Counted from the stretch's first letter, positions 25,337 through 33,479 are shown. The stretch: 64,000 nucleotides of DNA from Williamsia sp. 1138 (GCF_002095435.2 NZ_MJEJ02000046.1:62001-126000), one strand, 5' to 3'. The notes: a model not told the origin generated them from the sequence alone. Translations and numbers: made by a program.

Positions 25337-26983
25337 ATGAACACCAGCCCTGAATCTCCGCTGGACCGTCCCGTCATCGCTCAATCATGGCGACGGTCGC
25401 AGATGAGCGGACTGCATCCGGAGGATTCGCCGGATGTACGGCCGGTGTCGATCTCCGCCCGCGACCATCCGCTGCTCCGGGCCGCGAGCCCGGTGCTCGA
25501 TGAGGTCGCGCACCAGCTCGCCGACTCCGACACCGCGATCCTTCTGGTGGATTCCGATGCGCGTCTGATCTCCCGAACCTTCGGAGGCGTCCGCGTGGAG
25601 CGCGTGATGGAATCTGTCGGCGCGGTCAGCGGGGTCGGGTTCGCCGAGGACGCGATGGGCACCACCGCGCTGGGCACGCCGCTCGAGATCCGGGGTGGCA
25701 TCACGATCAACGCGTCCGAGCACTTTCTCGATCAGTTCAAGGCGATCAGCTGCTACGGCCGGCCGATCCTGCATCCGGTGTCGCGGCGACTCGAGGGCAT
25801 CATCTGCATGAGCAACCTCGAGCAGACCGTCAATCCGTTGTTCGCACCTTTCGTCGACCGGATCGCCGGCGACATCGAGCAGAGGCTGCTCGACAACTCA
25901 CGCGCCCGCCAGCTCGCTGTCGTCGAGGCCTTCCAGAGGGTGGCCCCGAGACGCGATGTGGCGGTGGTGGCGATCGGCGACGATCTGCTGCTCACCAACG
26001 CGCTGGCCGCCGACATCCTGGCCTCCGCCGACTTCGGGACGCTCCGGGCCGTCGCTGCCGACCTCGACGCACGCCAACGCGCCACGAAGATGACCCTGTC
26101 CTCGGGCAATGCGGTGGACCTGATCGCCAACCAGGTTCCCGGCAGCGCCGGCGGAGCCCTGTTCCGCATCCAACCCACCGACCTGAGCCGGGTCGCGGTG
26201 CCCCGCAAGGCGCGGGCACCTCGGTTGACCCCGGAGCCCCCGGTCGCGCGCACCGGATGGAGGCAGGCGGCGATCACCGGAGAGCCGGGTACGGGCCGTA
26301 CCAGTGCGGCGATGGAGCTACTCGGCGACCAGGAGGTTCGGTCGGTCGACGCGGCAACTCTGCTCGGCGGGCATGTCATGAGCCGCCTCGAACCGCTCAT
26401 CGCGGATCTGGACAGCACGCCGCTGCTCATCGAGAACGTCCACCTGCTCGACGCAGTCAATCTGAACTCGCTCCGCGGGGCGATCCTGGCCGGCAAGGGT
26501 CGACTGGTACTCACCGCTCCCCCACTGGCCGAATCACCAGGGCCGGTGGCGGCACTGATCTCACTGTGCCCGAACAGGATCGATCTTGCCCCACTGCGCA
26601 GACGAACGACCGAGTTGCCCGCGCTGGCAAGTCAGATTCTCGCGCGGGTCGCGCCGCGCGTCACCCTCGGCGCCGCGGCGGGCGAGGCACTGCTGGCCTC
26701 CGATTGGCCCGGCAACCTGAGCGAGCTGACGATGGCATTGCAGACGGCTGCCGATCGGTGCGGCGATCGTGGTGAACGGGTCATCGCTGTCTCCGATCTT
26801 CCCGCGCAGTATCAGACGTCGACCAAGGCACATCGGCTCTCCGGTCGCGATCGCGCAGAGCGAGCGGCCATCGTCGAGGCGATGGCCGCGGCATCAGGCA
26901 ACAAGGTGCATGCCGCCAAGACCCTCGGCATCAGCCGCAGCACGCTGTACACCCGACTTCGCGCCCTAGGCATCGACCACTGA
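25337..26983 (+). CDS. AcoR-type GAF/Fis-family transcriptional regulator with degenerate AAA+ core
   Basis: A 548-residue regulator of the acetoin/alcohol catabolism type. The N-terminus (IAQSWRRSQMSGL) and the GAF-like sensor at about 60-200 match AcoR-family proteins. The central AAA+ region is reduced: Walker A is GEPGTGRTS (Lys to Arg), and the GAFTGA loop that contacts sigma54 is absent. The C-terminus has a Fis-type HTH, NKVHAAKTLGISRSTLYTRL (about 520-539). Actinobacteria lack sigma54, so activation must occur through ordinary RNA polymerase. It lies 180 bases upstream of the co-oriented aldehyde and alcohol dehydrogenase genes, its presumed targets. Confidence 0.85.
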   Translation: MNTSPESPLDRPVIAQSWRRSQMSGLHPEDSPDVRPVSISARDHPLLRAASPVLDEVAHQLADSDTAILLVDSDARLISRTFGGVRVERVMESVGAVSGVGFAEDAMGTTALGTPLEIRGGITINASEHFLDQFKAISCYGRPILHPVSRRLEGIICMSNLEQTVNPLFAPFVDRIAGDIEQRLLDNSRARQLAVVEAFQRVAPRRDVAVVAIGDDLLLTNALAADILASADFGTLRAVAADLDARQRATKMTLSSGNAVDLIANQVPGSAGGALFRIQPTDLSRVAVPRKARAPRLTPEPPVARTGWRQAAITGEPGTGRTSAAMELLGDQEVRSVDAATLLGGHVMSRLEPLIADLDSTPLLIENVHLLDAVNLNSLRGAILAGKGRLVLTAPPLAESPGPVAALISLCPNRIDLAPLRRRTTELPALASQILARVAPRVTLGAAAGEALLASDWPGNLSELTMALQTAADRCGDRGERVIAVSDLPAQYQTSTKAHRLSGRDRAERAAIVEAMAAASGNKVHAAKTLGISRSTLYTRLRALGIDH

Positions 26984-27059
26984 CCTCCCGCCCCCGATCT
27001 TGGTGGGTTCGGGCGATCATTTCCGCAGGTGGCGGTCGCCAAAGGCCACCACTTCCGGG

Positions 27060-27139
27060 TGTCCGGGACGGTGTACAAATTCCGGACAGTTACGCATCAC
27101 ACTTCGTTGGCACTATGACGCCAGTCATATAAATGACTG
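27060..27139 (+). promoter_or_regulatory. Two inverted repeats upstream of the aldehyde dehydrogenase gene
   Basis: TGTCCGG (27060-27066) and CCGGACA (27082-27088) form an inverted repeat with half-site centres about two helical turns apart, suiting a dimeric Fis-type activator. Downstream, CAGTCAT-ATAA-ATGACTG (27122-27139) overlaps an AT-rich, -10-like segment. Both lie in the gap between the AcoR-type gene and the aldehyde dehydrogenase gene. The first is the better activator-site candidate; the second could be a repressor site. Confidence 0.45.
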
Positions 27140-27163
27140 TGCATGCTCAACGAGGAGATGTGA

Positions 27164-28660
27164 ATGACCGCCATTGCCGAACCCCAATTGACCTCCCGGG
27201 TCAGGGACTTCGTTTCGACCGACCGCAAGATGCTGATCGGTGGCGAGTGGGTCGACGCCGCGTCCGGCAAGACCTTCACCACCTATGACCCGGCCACCAC
27301 GGCACCGATCACCGACGTCGCGCACGGCGACGCCTCCGATGTCGACCGCGCTGTCCGCGCCGCTCGCAAGGCCTTCGACGACGGCCACTGGGCCCGGATG
27401 AAGCCCAACGAGCGTGAGCGACTGCTGTGGCGCGTCGGCGATCTCCTGTCCGAACGCGCCGAGGAGTTCGGCCAACTCGAAGCCCTCGACAACGGCAAGT
27501 CCGCCGGTATCGCGGCCGCGGTCGACACCCAGTGGTCGGCCGACATCTTCCGTTACAACGCCGGACTGGCGACCAAGATCTTCGGTTCCACCGTCAACGT
27601 GTCGATGCCGTTCGTCCCCGGCGGTGAGTTCCACGCCTACACCTTGCGCGATCCCGTGGGTGTCTGCGGACTCATCGTGCCGTGGAACTTTCCGCTGCTG
27701 ATGGCCTCGTTCAAGCTCGCCCCTGCGCTGGCCGCAGGCAACACCGTCATCCTCAAACCGGCCGAGCAGACCCCGCTCACCGCGCTGCTCCTCGGCGAGG
27801 TCTTCGAAGAAGCAGGCTTCCCGCCCGGCGTGGTCAACATCGTCACGGGATTCGGTGACGCCGGCGCAGCCCTCTCCGCACATCCCGACGTCGACAAGAT
27901 CGCGTTCACCGGCTCGACCGAGGTAGGCAAGAAGATCGTCGCGGCGGCGCAGGGCAACCTGAAGAAGGTCTCCCTCGAGCTCGGCGGCAAGAGCCCCAAC
28001 ATCGTGTTCGCCGACGCCGACTTCGAGCAGGCAGTCGCCGGATCCGTGGCGGCGTGGATGTTCAACCACGGCCAATGCTGCGTCGCCGGGACCCGGTTGT
28101 TCGTCGAGAGGCCCATTTTCGACGACTTCACCGCAGCGGTGGCCGAAGCCGCCTCCAAGGCGAAGATCGGACCCGGTCTCGACCCCACCACCGAACTCGG
28201 ACCGCTGATCTCCCAGGAGCAGTTCGACAAGGTGAGCGGCTACCTCGCCCAGGGCCTCGCCGACGGCGCCCGCGCGCTGACCGGTGGAAAGCGCTGGGGC
28301 ACCGAGGGTTACTTCATCGAGCCGACCGTGTTCGTCGACGTCGAGCCGAGCTTCTCGATCGTCGAGGAAGAGATCTTCGGGCCGGTAGTGGCGGCCATGC
28401 CGTTCGACGGTGACGACGTCGTGTCGGCCGCCAACAACTCGATCTACGGTCTGGCAGCAGGCATCTGGACCAAGGACCTCTCCAAGGCCCACAAAATCGC
28501 CCGCCGGATCAAGGCCGGTTCGGTCTGGGTCAACCAGTACAACGGCTTCGACACCGCGATGCCGTTCGGCGGTTACAAGCAGTCCGGTTGGGGACGCGAG
28601 CTCGGTAGCTCGGCGATTGATCTCTACACCGAAACCAAGTCCGTCAACATCGCGCTCTGA
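27164..28660 (+). CDS. NAD(P)-dependent aldehyde dehydrogenase
   Basis: A 498-residue class I-type aldehyde dehydrogenase. The cofactor region is WNFPLLMASFKLAPALAAGN and FTGSTEVGKKI, the catalytic Glu lies in LELGGKSPN, and the nucleophilic Cys in GQCCVAGTR. It oxidises an aldehyde to its acid. A GAGGAG ribosome-binding site precedes ATG 27164. The alcohol dehydrogenase gene starts 26 bases after the stop, so the pair probably converts an alcohol to the acid under control of the upstream AcoR-type regulator. The exact alcohol is not evident. Confidence 0.92.
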   Translation: MTAIAEPQLTSRVRDFVSTDRKMLIGGEWVDAASGKTFTTYDPATTAPITDVAHGDASDVDRAVRAARKAFDDGHWARMKPNERERLLWRVGDLLSERAEEFGQLEALDNGKSAGIAAAVDTQWSADIFRYNAGLATKIFGSTVNVSMPFVPGGEFHAYTLRDPVGVCGLIVPWNFPLLMASFKLAPALAAGNTVILKPAEQTPLTALLLGEVFEEAGFPPGVVNIVTGFGDAGAALSAHPDVDKIAFTGSTEVGKKIVAAAQGNLKKVSLELGGKSPNIVFADADFEQAVAGSVAAWMFNHGQCCVAGTRLFVERPIFDDFTAAVAEAASKAKIGPGLDPTTELGPLISQEQFDKVSGYLAQGLADGARALTGGKRWGTEGYFIEPTVFVDVEPSFSIVEEEIFGPVVAAMPFDGDDVVSAANNSIYGLAAGIWTKDLSKAHKIARRIKAGSVWVNQYNGFDTAMPFGGYKQSGWGRELGSSAIDLYTETKSVNIAL

Positions 28661-28686
28661 CCACAGATCTCACGAGAGGGAACACA

Positions 28687-29799
28687 ATGAAAACCAAAGC
28701 AGCAGTACTCCTCGAAGCCGGAAAACCCTTCGAGCTCATGGAACTCGAACTCGACGGCCCCGGCGCCGGCGAGGTCCTCATCAAGTACACCGCAGCTGGT
28801 CTGTGTCACTCCGACCTGCATCTCACCGACGGCGACCTCCCGCCCCGCTACCCCATCGTCGGTGGTCACGAGGGCTCGGGCATCATCGAAGAGGTCGGCC
28901 CCGGTGTCACCAAGGTCAAGCCCGGCGATCACGTGGTGTGCAGCTTCATCCCCAACTGCGGCACCTGCCGCTACTGCTCGACCGGCCGACAGAACCTGTG
29001 CGACATGGGCGCGACAATTCTCGAGGGCTCCATGCCTGACGGCTCCTTCCGATTCCACGGCGGTGGCAAGGATTTCGGTGCCATGTGCATGCTAGGCACC
29101 TTCGCCGAGCGAGCGACGATCTCGCAGCACTCGGTCGTGAAGGTCGATGACTGGCTCCCGCTGGAGACCGCCGTGCTCGTGGGCTGCGGCGTACCGTCCG
29201 GCTGGGGAACCGCCGTCAACGCAGGCAACCTGCGCAACGGTGACACCGCGGTCATCTACGGCATCGGCGGCCTGGGTATCAATGCCGTCCAGGGTGCTGT
29301 CGGCGCGGGCTGCAAGTACGTCGTCGTCGTCGACCCGGTCGCGCTCAAGCGCGAGACCGCCCTCAAGTTCGGTGCGACACACGCCTTCGCAGACGCAGCA
29401 AGTGCTGCCGAGAAGGTCAACGAACTGACCTGGGGCCAGGGTGCAGACGCTGCCCTGATCCTGGTCGGAACGGTCGACCAGGAAGTGGTCTCGGCCGCCA
29501 CCGCCGTCATCGGCAAGGGCGGCACGGTCGTGATCACGGGCCTGGCCGATCCGACCAAGCTGACGGTTCAGGTGTCCGGTACAGATCTGACCCTGAACCA
29601 GAAAACCATCAAGGGCAGTCTGTTCGGCTCGATGAACCCGCAGTACGACATCGTCAAACTGCTCCGGATGTACGACGCCGGGCAGTTGAAGCTGGATGAG
29701 CTGATCACGAAGACCTACAGTCTCGAGGAAGTCAACGAGGGATACCAGGATCTTCGCGACGGCAAGAACATTCGGGGTGTGATCCACCACGCGGTCTAG
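28687..29799 (+). CDS. Zinc-dependent alcohol dehydrogenase (NDMA-dependent type)
   Basis: A 370-residue medium-chain dehydrogenase. Catalytic zinc ligands include Cys40 (GLCHSDLH) and His61 (GGHEGSG); the four structural-zinc cysteines are Cys91, Cys94, Cys97 and Cys105 (NCGTCRYCSTGRQNLC). The nucleotide fold is GIGGLGINAVQG. The overall pattern fits the mycofactocin-associated NDMA-dependent alcohol dehydrogenases of actinobacteria, which keep NAD bound and pass electrons to another carrier; that subfamily call is from memory. It is paired with the upstream aldehyde dehydrogenase and followed by a strong terminator. Confidence 0.88.
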   Translation: MKTKAAVLLEAGKPFELMELELDGPGAGEVLIKYTAAGLCHSDLHLTDGDLPPRYPIVGGHEGSGIIEEVGPGVTKVKPGDHVVCSFIPNCGTCRYCSTGRQNLCDMGATILEGSMPDGSFRFHGGGKDFGAMCMLGTFAERATISQHSVVKVDDWLPLETAVLVGCGVPSGWGTAVNAGNLRNGDTAVIYGIGGLGINAVQGAVGAGCKYVVVVDPVALKRETALKFGATHAFADAASAAEKVNELTWGQGADAALILVGTVDQEVVSAATAVIGKGGTVVITGLADPTKLTVQVSGTDLTLNQKTIKGSLFGSMNPQYDIVKLLRMYDAGQLKLDELITKTYSLEEVNEGYQDLRDGKNIRGVIHHAV

Positions 29800-29821
29800 T
29801 TCCGCGACACCCGGATAAGGC

Positions 29822-29857
29822 AAGGCCCGTACCGTCTCCCCTCGCGGTACGGGCCTT
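29822..29857 (+). terminator. Intrinsic terminator after the alcohol dehydrogenase gene
   Basis: A perfect 13-bp stem AAGGCCCGTACCG (29822-29834) / CGGTACGGGCCTT (29845-29857) with a 10-base loop lies 23 bases after the stop codon. The trailing T-run is short, but the hairpin is very stable. Confidence 0.85.
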
Positions 29858-29865
29858 TGCTGTGC

Positions 29866-30035
29866 TGAATTTGCTCGCCCGCTCGCTGGGTCTGTGTTGA
29901 ATTTGCTCGCCCGCTCGCTGGGTCGTCGCGGCCCAAACCGCGTCGTCTTCCTTCCTCCTCGCATCGCTTCGCTCGCTCCTCGTCTGTCCAGACAACGCGG
30001 GGCCGCGAGACCGTGGTGGTTCCGTCGACCGTGCC
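29866..30035 (+). repeat. 142-bp dispersed repeat, left copy, with a local 27-bp duplication
   Basis: Bases 29894-30035 match the reverse complement of 43259-43400 at roughly 90 percent by eye. The repeat begins GTGTTGAATTTGCTCGC and ends where the 21-bp array starts. Its first 27 bases are also duplicated locally (29866-29892 and 29898-29924, period 32). The open frames across it encode similar Arg-rich peptides at both sites and look like translations of the repeat, not genes. The 361 bases between the alcohol dehydrogenase and the nuclease hold only the terminator, this repeat and the array. Confidence 0.85.
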
Positions 30036-30151
30036 CTACCAGACACCGACCGTGCCCTACCAGACGCCGACCGTGCCCTTTCGGACTCCGACCGTGCCCT
30101 ACCAGACGCCGACCGTGCCCTTCCGAACTCCGATCGTGCCCTGAGCGGCGA
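30026..30151 (+). repeat. 21-bp tandem array, left (about six units)
   Basis: Five full units and a sixth, degenerate one follow each other with an exact 21-base period (30026, 30047, 30068, 30089, 30110, 30131). Each opens with the core CGAYCGTGCCCT and continues with a more variable half. Units two and four are identical. The array ends 10 bases before the stop codon of the nuclease gene, in its 3' flank. Confidence 0.92.
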
Positions 30152-30160
30152 CGACCGCGC

Positions 30161-31006
30161 TCATTCTCGATACCCTCTGTCCCACAGATGCTTTCGAATC
30201 TCGCTCACTACTTCCTGCGGATCGTTGCGAAGTTGCTCGGCACGAACACGAACGGTTACCCACCCCAGGCTTGCGGTCTTCGCGTCGCGAGCCTTGTCGC
30301 GAAGACGTTGCTGCTCGGTAGAGTGGAACTCTTCACCGTCATACTCGACTCCGATGCGATATTTTCGATACCCGAGGTCGAAGCGAGCGAACTCGTGGCC
30401 GCTCTGGTCGTACAGAGAAATCTGCGCTTCCGGCTTGGGCAGCTCGCCTCGAACGATCAGCAGTCGCAACCAACTCTCCGGTGGAGACTCAGAACTCGTA
30501 TCGATGTGTGGAATCAGTCCACGAATCTGGCAGACGCCGCGCGTCGCCGGATGTGCGCGGATGTACGCCCACAGGTCAGATGTGTTGAGGCCGGTTACCT
30601 TCAGCAGGTCATCGAGATGGCCCAGGGCCCTCCATTCAGGAGGCCTTCGACCTAAATCGTAAGCGGTCCGCACCACTGACAAGACAGGGATACCTTCGAC
30701 AGTCGTCACATCACCCGGATCCAGATCTGCACGCACCACCTTGATTCCGCCACGATTTCGCCCCTGCCCGGTGGCCGGCCGACAAACCTCAACCTCGAAC
30801 TCGTCGTCAAACCAAGCGATGCCATGCAAGATGGCGGCTGACAGACCGCCGATGACAGCGCCGGGGCCAGCCCGCTTCAGTGCACTACGCATCTGCCAGG
30901 CCGGGTCGACCTCCGCGTCCAACGGGACGTGGACACCGCGGTACAGCCGACGCGACGCAGCCCGTGATCGGGCCGCTCCCCAGAGTGTTGGGCCATCCGA
31001 TTCCAT
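30161..31006 (-). CDS. DUF559/Vsr-like nuclease-fold protein with AbiEi-like N-terminus
   Basis: A 281-residue product from ATG 31006 (MESDGPTLWGAARS); a longer frame reaches 31066. The N-terminal half resembles the AbiEi-type/transcriptional-regulator region common in mycobacterial DUF559 proteins (LYRGVHVPLD, AVIGGLSAAILHGIAWF, IPVLSVVRTAYDL). The C-terminal half has a PD-(D/E)XK-like core: PESWLRLLIVRGELPKPEAQ, then FDLGYRKYRIGVEYDGEEFH with the acidic catalytic candidates, then LGWVTVRVRAEQL. The substrate is unknown; relatives are Vsr-like or group-specific endonucleases. It is flanked on both sides by 21-bp tandem arrays in inverted orientation. Confidence 0.75.
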   Translation of the reverse strand: MESDGPTLWGAARSRAASRRLYRGVHVPLDAEVDPAWQMRSALKRAGPGAVIGGLSAAILHGIAWFDDEFEVEVCRPATGQGRNRGGIKVVRADLDPGDVTTVEGIPVLSVVRTAYDLGRRPPEWRALGHLDDLLKVTGLNTSDLWAYIRAHPATRGVCQIRGLIPHIDTSSESPPESWLRLLIVRGELPKPEAQISLYDQSGHEFARFDLGYRKYRIGVEYDGEEFHSTEQQRLRDKARDAKTASLGWVTVRVRAEQLRNDPQEVVSEIRKHLWDRGYRE

Positions 31007-31080
31007 GCAATAAACGACGTTGAATGAGCCTGACCGGTTCCATTCGCTGCAAAAGCAGCAGCCCACTCAACTACCCAACG

Positions 31081-31221
31081 GCACGGTCGACGTCCGGAAG
31101 AGCACGGTCGACGTCGGAAAGAGCACGATCGGAGCCTGGAAGAGCACGGTCGACGTCCGAAAGAGCACGATCGGAGCCTGGAAGAGCACGATCGGCGTCC
31201 GAAAGAGCACGATCGGCGTCA
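31081..31221 (-). repeat. 21-bp tandem array, right (six units plus a partial), inverted to the left array
   Basis: Six exact 21-base units start at 31081, 31102, 31123, 31144, 31165 and 31186, and a partial seventh at 31207. On the minus strand each contains the core GAYCGTGCTCTT, homologous to the left array read on the plus strand, so the two arrays face each other across the nuclease gene. The partial unit ends at the TGA of the crotonase gene (31221-31219), so the array forms the 3' flank of that gene. Confidence 0.92.
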
Positions 31222-32013
31222 GGACTTACGCCGCGCCAACTCTTCCGTGCGTTTGCGGACGACCTCGGTTTGCTCCGGGGATCCGATCAGCTCTCGGATG
31301 GCCACCTGTTCGGCGTCGAACCCTTCGGCCAGTGTCACGTGACCGGCGAGATCGAGCAGATGCTTGGCGTGCACCAACGCATTGCGCGAGTTCCCCGCGA
31401 TCTCGGTGGCCAGCGCCGTCGCGGCAGCCAGTGGATCGTCATCCGTGCGAGTCACCAAACCCAGTGCGGCAGCCTCGGTTCCGCTGATCCGACGGCCCGT
31501 GAAGACCAGCTCCTTGGCGACATCTCGGCCTACGAGTTCGGGAAGCAACTGGGTGCCCGTCATGTCAGGGATCAGACCCCACACGATCTCCATCACCGAC
31601 AGCTTCATATCGGGTGCCGCGATTCTGATGTCCGCACCGAGGGCCACCTGCAGGCCCCCACCGAACGCGACGCCGTGCAGCGCGGCGATCACAGGGACCG
31701 GCACCAACGACCAGATATGCGCCGCCTGCTGGCCGAGCGCCTTTGCCGCACCGAGGCGCTCGGTCTCCACGACGAGGTCGTCGACACCACCTGCCATCTT
31801 TGCGAACTGACCCATGTCGAGGCCGGCACAGAATGCACGACCCTCGCCCGCGATGACGACGGCGGACACGTCGGTCCGGTCGATCAGGCCAGAGCCCACC
31901 GACACGAGCGCCTCGAACAGCGCCGGGTCGAGGGCATTCATCTTGTCGGGACGGTTCAGGCGTACCTGCGCCACGCCATCTTCGACATCGCACGTCACTC
32001 GATCGGTGTTCAC
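31219..32013 (-). CDS. Enoyl-CoA hydratase/isomerase (crotonase family)
   Basis: A 264-residue crotonase. The oxyanion-hole segments are FCAGLDM (about 61-67) and HGVAFGGGLQ; both catalytic glutamates of hydratases appear present, in VMEIVWGLIPDMTGTQ and VAKELVFTG. It should add water to 2-enoyl-CoA or shift a double bond in beta-oxidation. The gene stands alone between ferritin and the 21-bp array, and its stop codon lies inside the array edge. The substrate chain length is unknown. Confidence 0.88.
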   Translation of the reverse strand: MNTDRVTCDVEDGVAQVRLNRPDKMNALDPALFEALVSVGSGLIDRTDVSAVVIAGEGRAFCAGLDMGQFAKMAGGVDDLVVETERLGAAKALGQQAAHIWSLVPVPVIAALHGVAFGGGLQVALGADIRIAAPDMKLSVMEIVWGLIPDMTGTQLLPELVGRDVAKELVFTGRRISGTEAAALGLVTRTDDDPLAAATALATEIAGNSRNALVHAKHLLDLAGHVTLAEGFDAEQVAIRELIGSPEQTEVVRKRTEELARRKS

Positions 32014-32047
32014 ACGGGCCTTCCTATCAGACTCGGACGTCGCGTGG

Positions 32048-32587
32048 TCAGAGATTGCCGCCCGCAGCGGTAGGCGCCGTCGTATCGACTGTGGTCACGG
32101 GTGCCATTTCCCTCGACACGAAGTCCTCGAGATCGAACAGGGTCCCGCCGTTGCGGGTCGCGACCGTTCGCAGCGTGTTCATCGCCGCGACCTCCTCGAC
32201 CTGCTCTTTGAGGAACCATTGCATGAACTGCTCACCGAGGTAATCGCCTTCGTCACGAGCACTTTTCGCAAGCGCCACGATCTGATCGGTGACCTTTTTC
32301 TCGTGCCCCAGTGCGAGCGTGAGCGGTGCGATGTAGTCGTCGAAACCACTGACCGGTTCGTCGATCGCCGGAATCGGCGCCACCACATCGCGATCCAGGA
32401 AGTGCTGGACGATCATCATCGCGTGGTTCCGCTCTTCGACGGCCTGGGCGTAGAAGTGCCTGGCCAGCTGGGGCAGCTTCTGGCTGTCGTAGTAGATCGC
32501 GATCGCGATGTACTGCTGCGACGCGTACAGCTCGTTGCCGATCTGTTCGCGTAACAGCTGACCGAACTCGCTCTGTGAAGACATCAT
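32048..32587 (-). CDS. bfrB: Ferritin, BfrB type
   Basis: A 179-residue ferritin very similar to mycobacterial BfrB: ELYASQQYIAIAIYYDSQKL, QAVEERNHAMM and GEQFMQWFLKEQVEE carry the ferroxidase Glu and His ligands of the four-helix bundle. The C-terminal tail, ending PTAAGGNL, is the extended tail seen in BfrB. It stores iron as a 24-mer cage in the cytoplasm and limits oxidative damage. No haem-ligand methionine typical of bacterioferritin is evident. The start may be one codon later (MSSQSEF). No iron-box (IdeR site) was recognised upstream, though I could not scan for it rigorously. Confidence 0.92.
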   Translation of the reverse strand: MMSSQSEFGQLLREQIGNELYASQQYIAIAIYYDSQKLPQLARHFYAQAVEERNHAMMIVQHFLDRDVVAPIPAIDEPVSGFDDYIAPLTLALGHEKKVTDQIVALAKSARDEGDYLGEQFMQWFLKEQVEEVAAMNTLRTVATRNGGTLFDLEDFVSREMAPVTTVDTTAPTAAGGNL

Positions 32588-32605
32588 GCGAGTGTAAGCG
32601 TGCCC

Positions 32606-32947
32606 TTACCGGCCTGTCGAAGGAGCTGCGCTCTCTGCCTGTGCCTTGATGGAGTTCAGACGCCGGTCCCACCCGCCGGCAATGGTCTCGAGCTCGCGCC
32701 CGATCATGCTCAGGGTCGCTCCCACCGCGGTGAACCGAACTTCTCGCCCCGCTTTCTCCGCGGTGACCAAACCCGTCTCCTGCAGCACGGCAAGGTGTTT
32801 CGCGATGGCCTGCCGTGACACCGGGAACTCCGCCGCCAACGCTGACGCCGACGCGGGTGCGTTACCCAGCCGAACAAGCAAACTCCAGCGCGTGTCGTCG
32901 GCAAGGGCCGCGAAGACCACGGAGAGTGCTACGTCAGCTCCGGACAT
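32606..32947 (-). CDS. ArsR-family transcriptional repressor
   Basis: About 113 residues from ATG 32947 (an ATG at 32959 or a TTG at 32980 are alternatives). The winged HTH is clear: FAALADDTRWSLLVRLGN, then LAAEFPVSRQAIAKHLAVLQ and the wing LVTAEKAGREVRF. There is no metal-binding cysteine motif, as in the SdpR-like/ArsR group paired with SRPBCC proteins. The start overlaps the SRPBCC stop, so the two are coupled. Two perfect 18-bp palindromes upstream of the SRPBCC gene are the likely operators, making this an autorepressor of the pair. Confidence 0.88.
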   Translation of the reverse strand: MSGADVALSVVFAALADDTRWSLLVRLGNAPASASALAAEFPVSRQAIAKHLAVLQETGLVTAEKAGREVRFTAVGATLSMIGRELETIAGGWDRRLNSIKAQAESAAPSTGR

Positions 32948-33392
32948 CGACCCGGGCATCTTCGAGGTGGGATTTCGCAACCCCGAGTTCGATCGTCCAG
33001 CCCTCGGTGTTGTCGTCGAACTTCTTGCGGCGTTCCGCTGCGTCGCCGGGAAGTGATGCGAATCCGCTCTCCACCACCTTGAGAACGACGGAGTTCGAGC
33101 CCGTTTCGTCGATCCAGAACTCGACCAGCGTGGACGGCCCGTCCGCCTGCTCCGGATCGGCGATCCAGCGGAACGCGGCGTACCTCGGCGGATCGAGCGT
33201 CACCGTCCGGAAAGCGAACGCCCCATGCACCGGGTCGTGGACGATGTCGACATCGCCGGACCGCTCGATTCGATGTTCGGTGATGGTCTTGTCGTTGATG
33301 TACCAGCCCGGCTCACTGATCAGCGACCAGACCCGATCCGCCGCGGCGGCGATGTCGATCTGCTTTTCGATGCGGTCAAAAGTGTCGGTCAT
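32934..33392 (-). CDS. SRPBCC/AHSA1-family ligand-binding protein
   Basis: A 152-residue START-like protein from ATG 33392, which has GGAGGG just upstream; the longer frame to 33440 runs through the operator. KQIDIAAAADRVWSLISEPG and the C-terminal TEGWTIELGVAKSHLE are typical of the AHSA1 group, which has a deep hydrophobic pocket. These proteins are commonly encoded with an ArsR repressor, as here, probably sensing or handling a small hydrophobic compound. No catalytic function is evident. Confidence 0.87.
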   Translation of the reverse strand: MTDTFDRIEKQIDIAAAADRVWSLISEPGWYINDKTITEHRIERSGDVDIVHDPVHGAFAFRTVTLDPPRYAAFRWIADPEQADGPSTLVEFWIDETGSNSVVLKVVESGFASLPGDAAERRKKFDDNTEGWTIELGVAKSHLEDARVDVRS

Positions 33393-33421
33393 GGGGCCCT
33401 CCAGCCAGATGATGAATGCTC

Positions 33422-33473
33422 TGCAACCAAATGGTTGCACATCGATTGGCAGATGTGCAACCCAAAGGTTGCA
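33422..33473 (-). promoter_or_regulatory. Paired 18-bp palindromic operators of the ArsR/SRPBCC operon
   Basis: Two palindromes, TGCAACCAAATGGTTGCA (33422-33439) and TGCAACCCAAAGGTTGCA (33456-33473), have identical 7-base arms and centres 34 bases apart. They lie 30-81 bases before the SRPBCC start. A GCAACC-4-GGTTGC palindrome is the type of site I recall for ArsR regulators of ArsR-SRPBCC pairs. The TetR gene stop lies 7 bases beyond the second site. Confidence 0.82.
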
Positions 33474-33479
33474 CGATCG

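Noticed and set aside
29822-29857. Possible attachment site or tRNA-like hairpin after the alcohol dehydrogenase
   Set aside because: The simple 13-bp stem and its position fit a terminator; no cloverleaf arms or integrase are present.
29894-30655. 253-codon plus-strand frame starting [13 protein letters not shown]
   Set aside because: It reads the dispersed repeat, the 21-bp array and then the antisense of the nuclease gene. The similar start at 43.4 kb is the other repeat copy, not a gene family.
30026-31221. Possible CRISPR arrays
   Set aside because: The period is a uniform 21 bases with no unique spacers between conserved repeats, and no cas genes are in view.
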